From positions 1 through 5,800 of the forward strand of contig CAMLNJ010000226.1 of the NCBI GenBank assembly GCA_946481225.1: a DNA stretch of 5,800 nucleotides, read 5' to 3'. The translations under genes and the position numbers were made by a program. This DNA is from an uncultured Verrucomicrobiota bacterium. GTDB taxonomy: Bacteria > Verrucomicrobiota > Verrucomicrobiae > Opitutales > Opitutaceae. The notes beneath the pieces are model-generated. The model worked only from the letters and a program-made list of their open reading frames with translations, was not told the origin of the DNA and made no database searches. Position 1 is the stretch's first letter, and each line of letters starts with the position of its first letter. Below, in pieces: positions 5,787-5,800 of the stretch.

Positions 5787-5800
5787 ACCTGGTAGGCTCC

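Overview
The window is high-GC bacterial DNA with three protein genes and no RNA genes or CRISPR. The ParC-type topoisomerase is of the HPHGDASIG kind that I associate with Bacteroidota and Verrucomicrobiota. That, together with the high GC, a secreted family 2 glycosidase and starts without Shine-Dalgarno sequences, suggests a Verrucomicrobiota member, perhaps an Opitutaceae-like polysaccharide degrader. The taxonomic call is an inference from these traits, not a database match.

Layout from left to right. Positions 1-510 on the minus strand hold a nearly complete two-ACT-domain GcvR-like regulatory protein that runs off the left edge. A 212-bp divergent intergenic region (511-722) follows. 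It carries a perfect 25-bp palindrome (590-614), which is a strong operator candidate, and a 31-nt pure pyrimidine tract just before the next start. Positions 723-2888 on the plus strand encode a topoisomerase IV A subunit (ParC type). It has a low-complexity N-terminal extension, a short C-terminal domain and alanines at both main quinolone-contact positions.

From 2889 to 3230 there is no gene. This stretch holds a small hairpin at the parC stop and then a 177-bp MITE-like element (2907-3083) with 28-bp terminal inverted repeats bordered by TA on both sides. Beyond it are a second hairpin, a 14-bp palindrome and a T5C6 tract touching the next ATG. Positions 3231-5759 on the plus strand encode a secreted, multidomain GH2 glycosidase of the beta-galactosidase type with both catalytic glutamates visible. 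The last 41 bases hold a very GC-rich palindromic cluster that may end the glycosidase transcript.

The three genes do not form an evident pathway. The first two are divergent housekeeping or regulatory genes. The glycosidase is a separate secreted catabolic gene, separated from parC by the inserted element. The most notable non-genic items are the MITE-like element, the perfect palindrome between the divergent genes, and the pyrimidine tracts standing where ribosome binding sites would be expected. I see no multi-gene novel system here.
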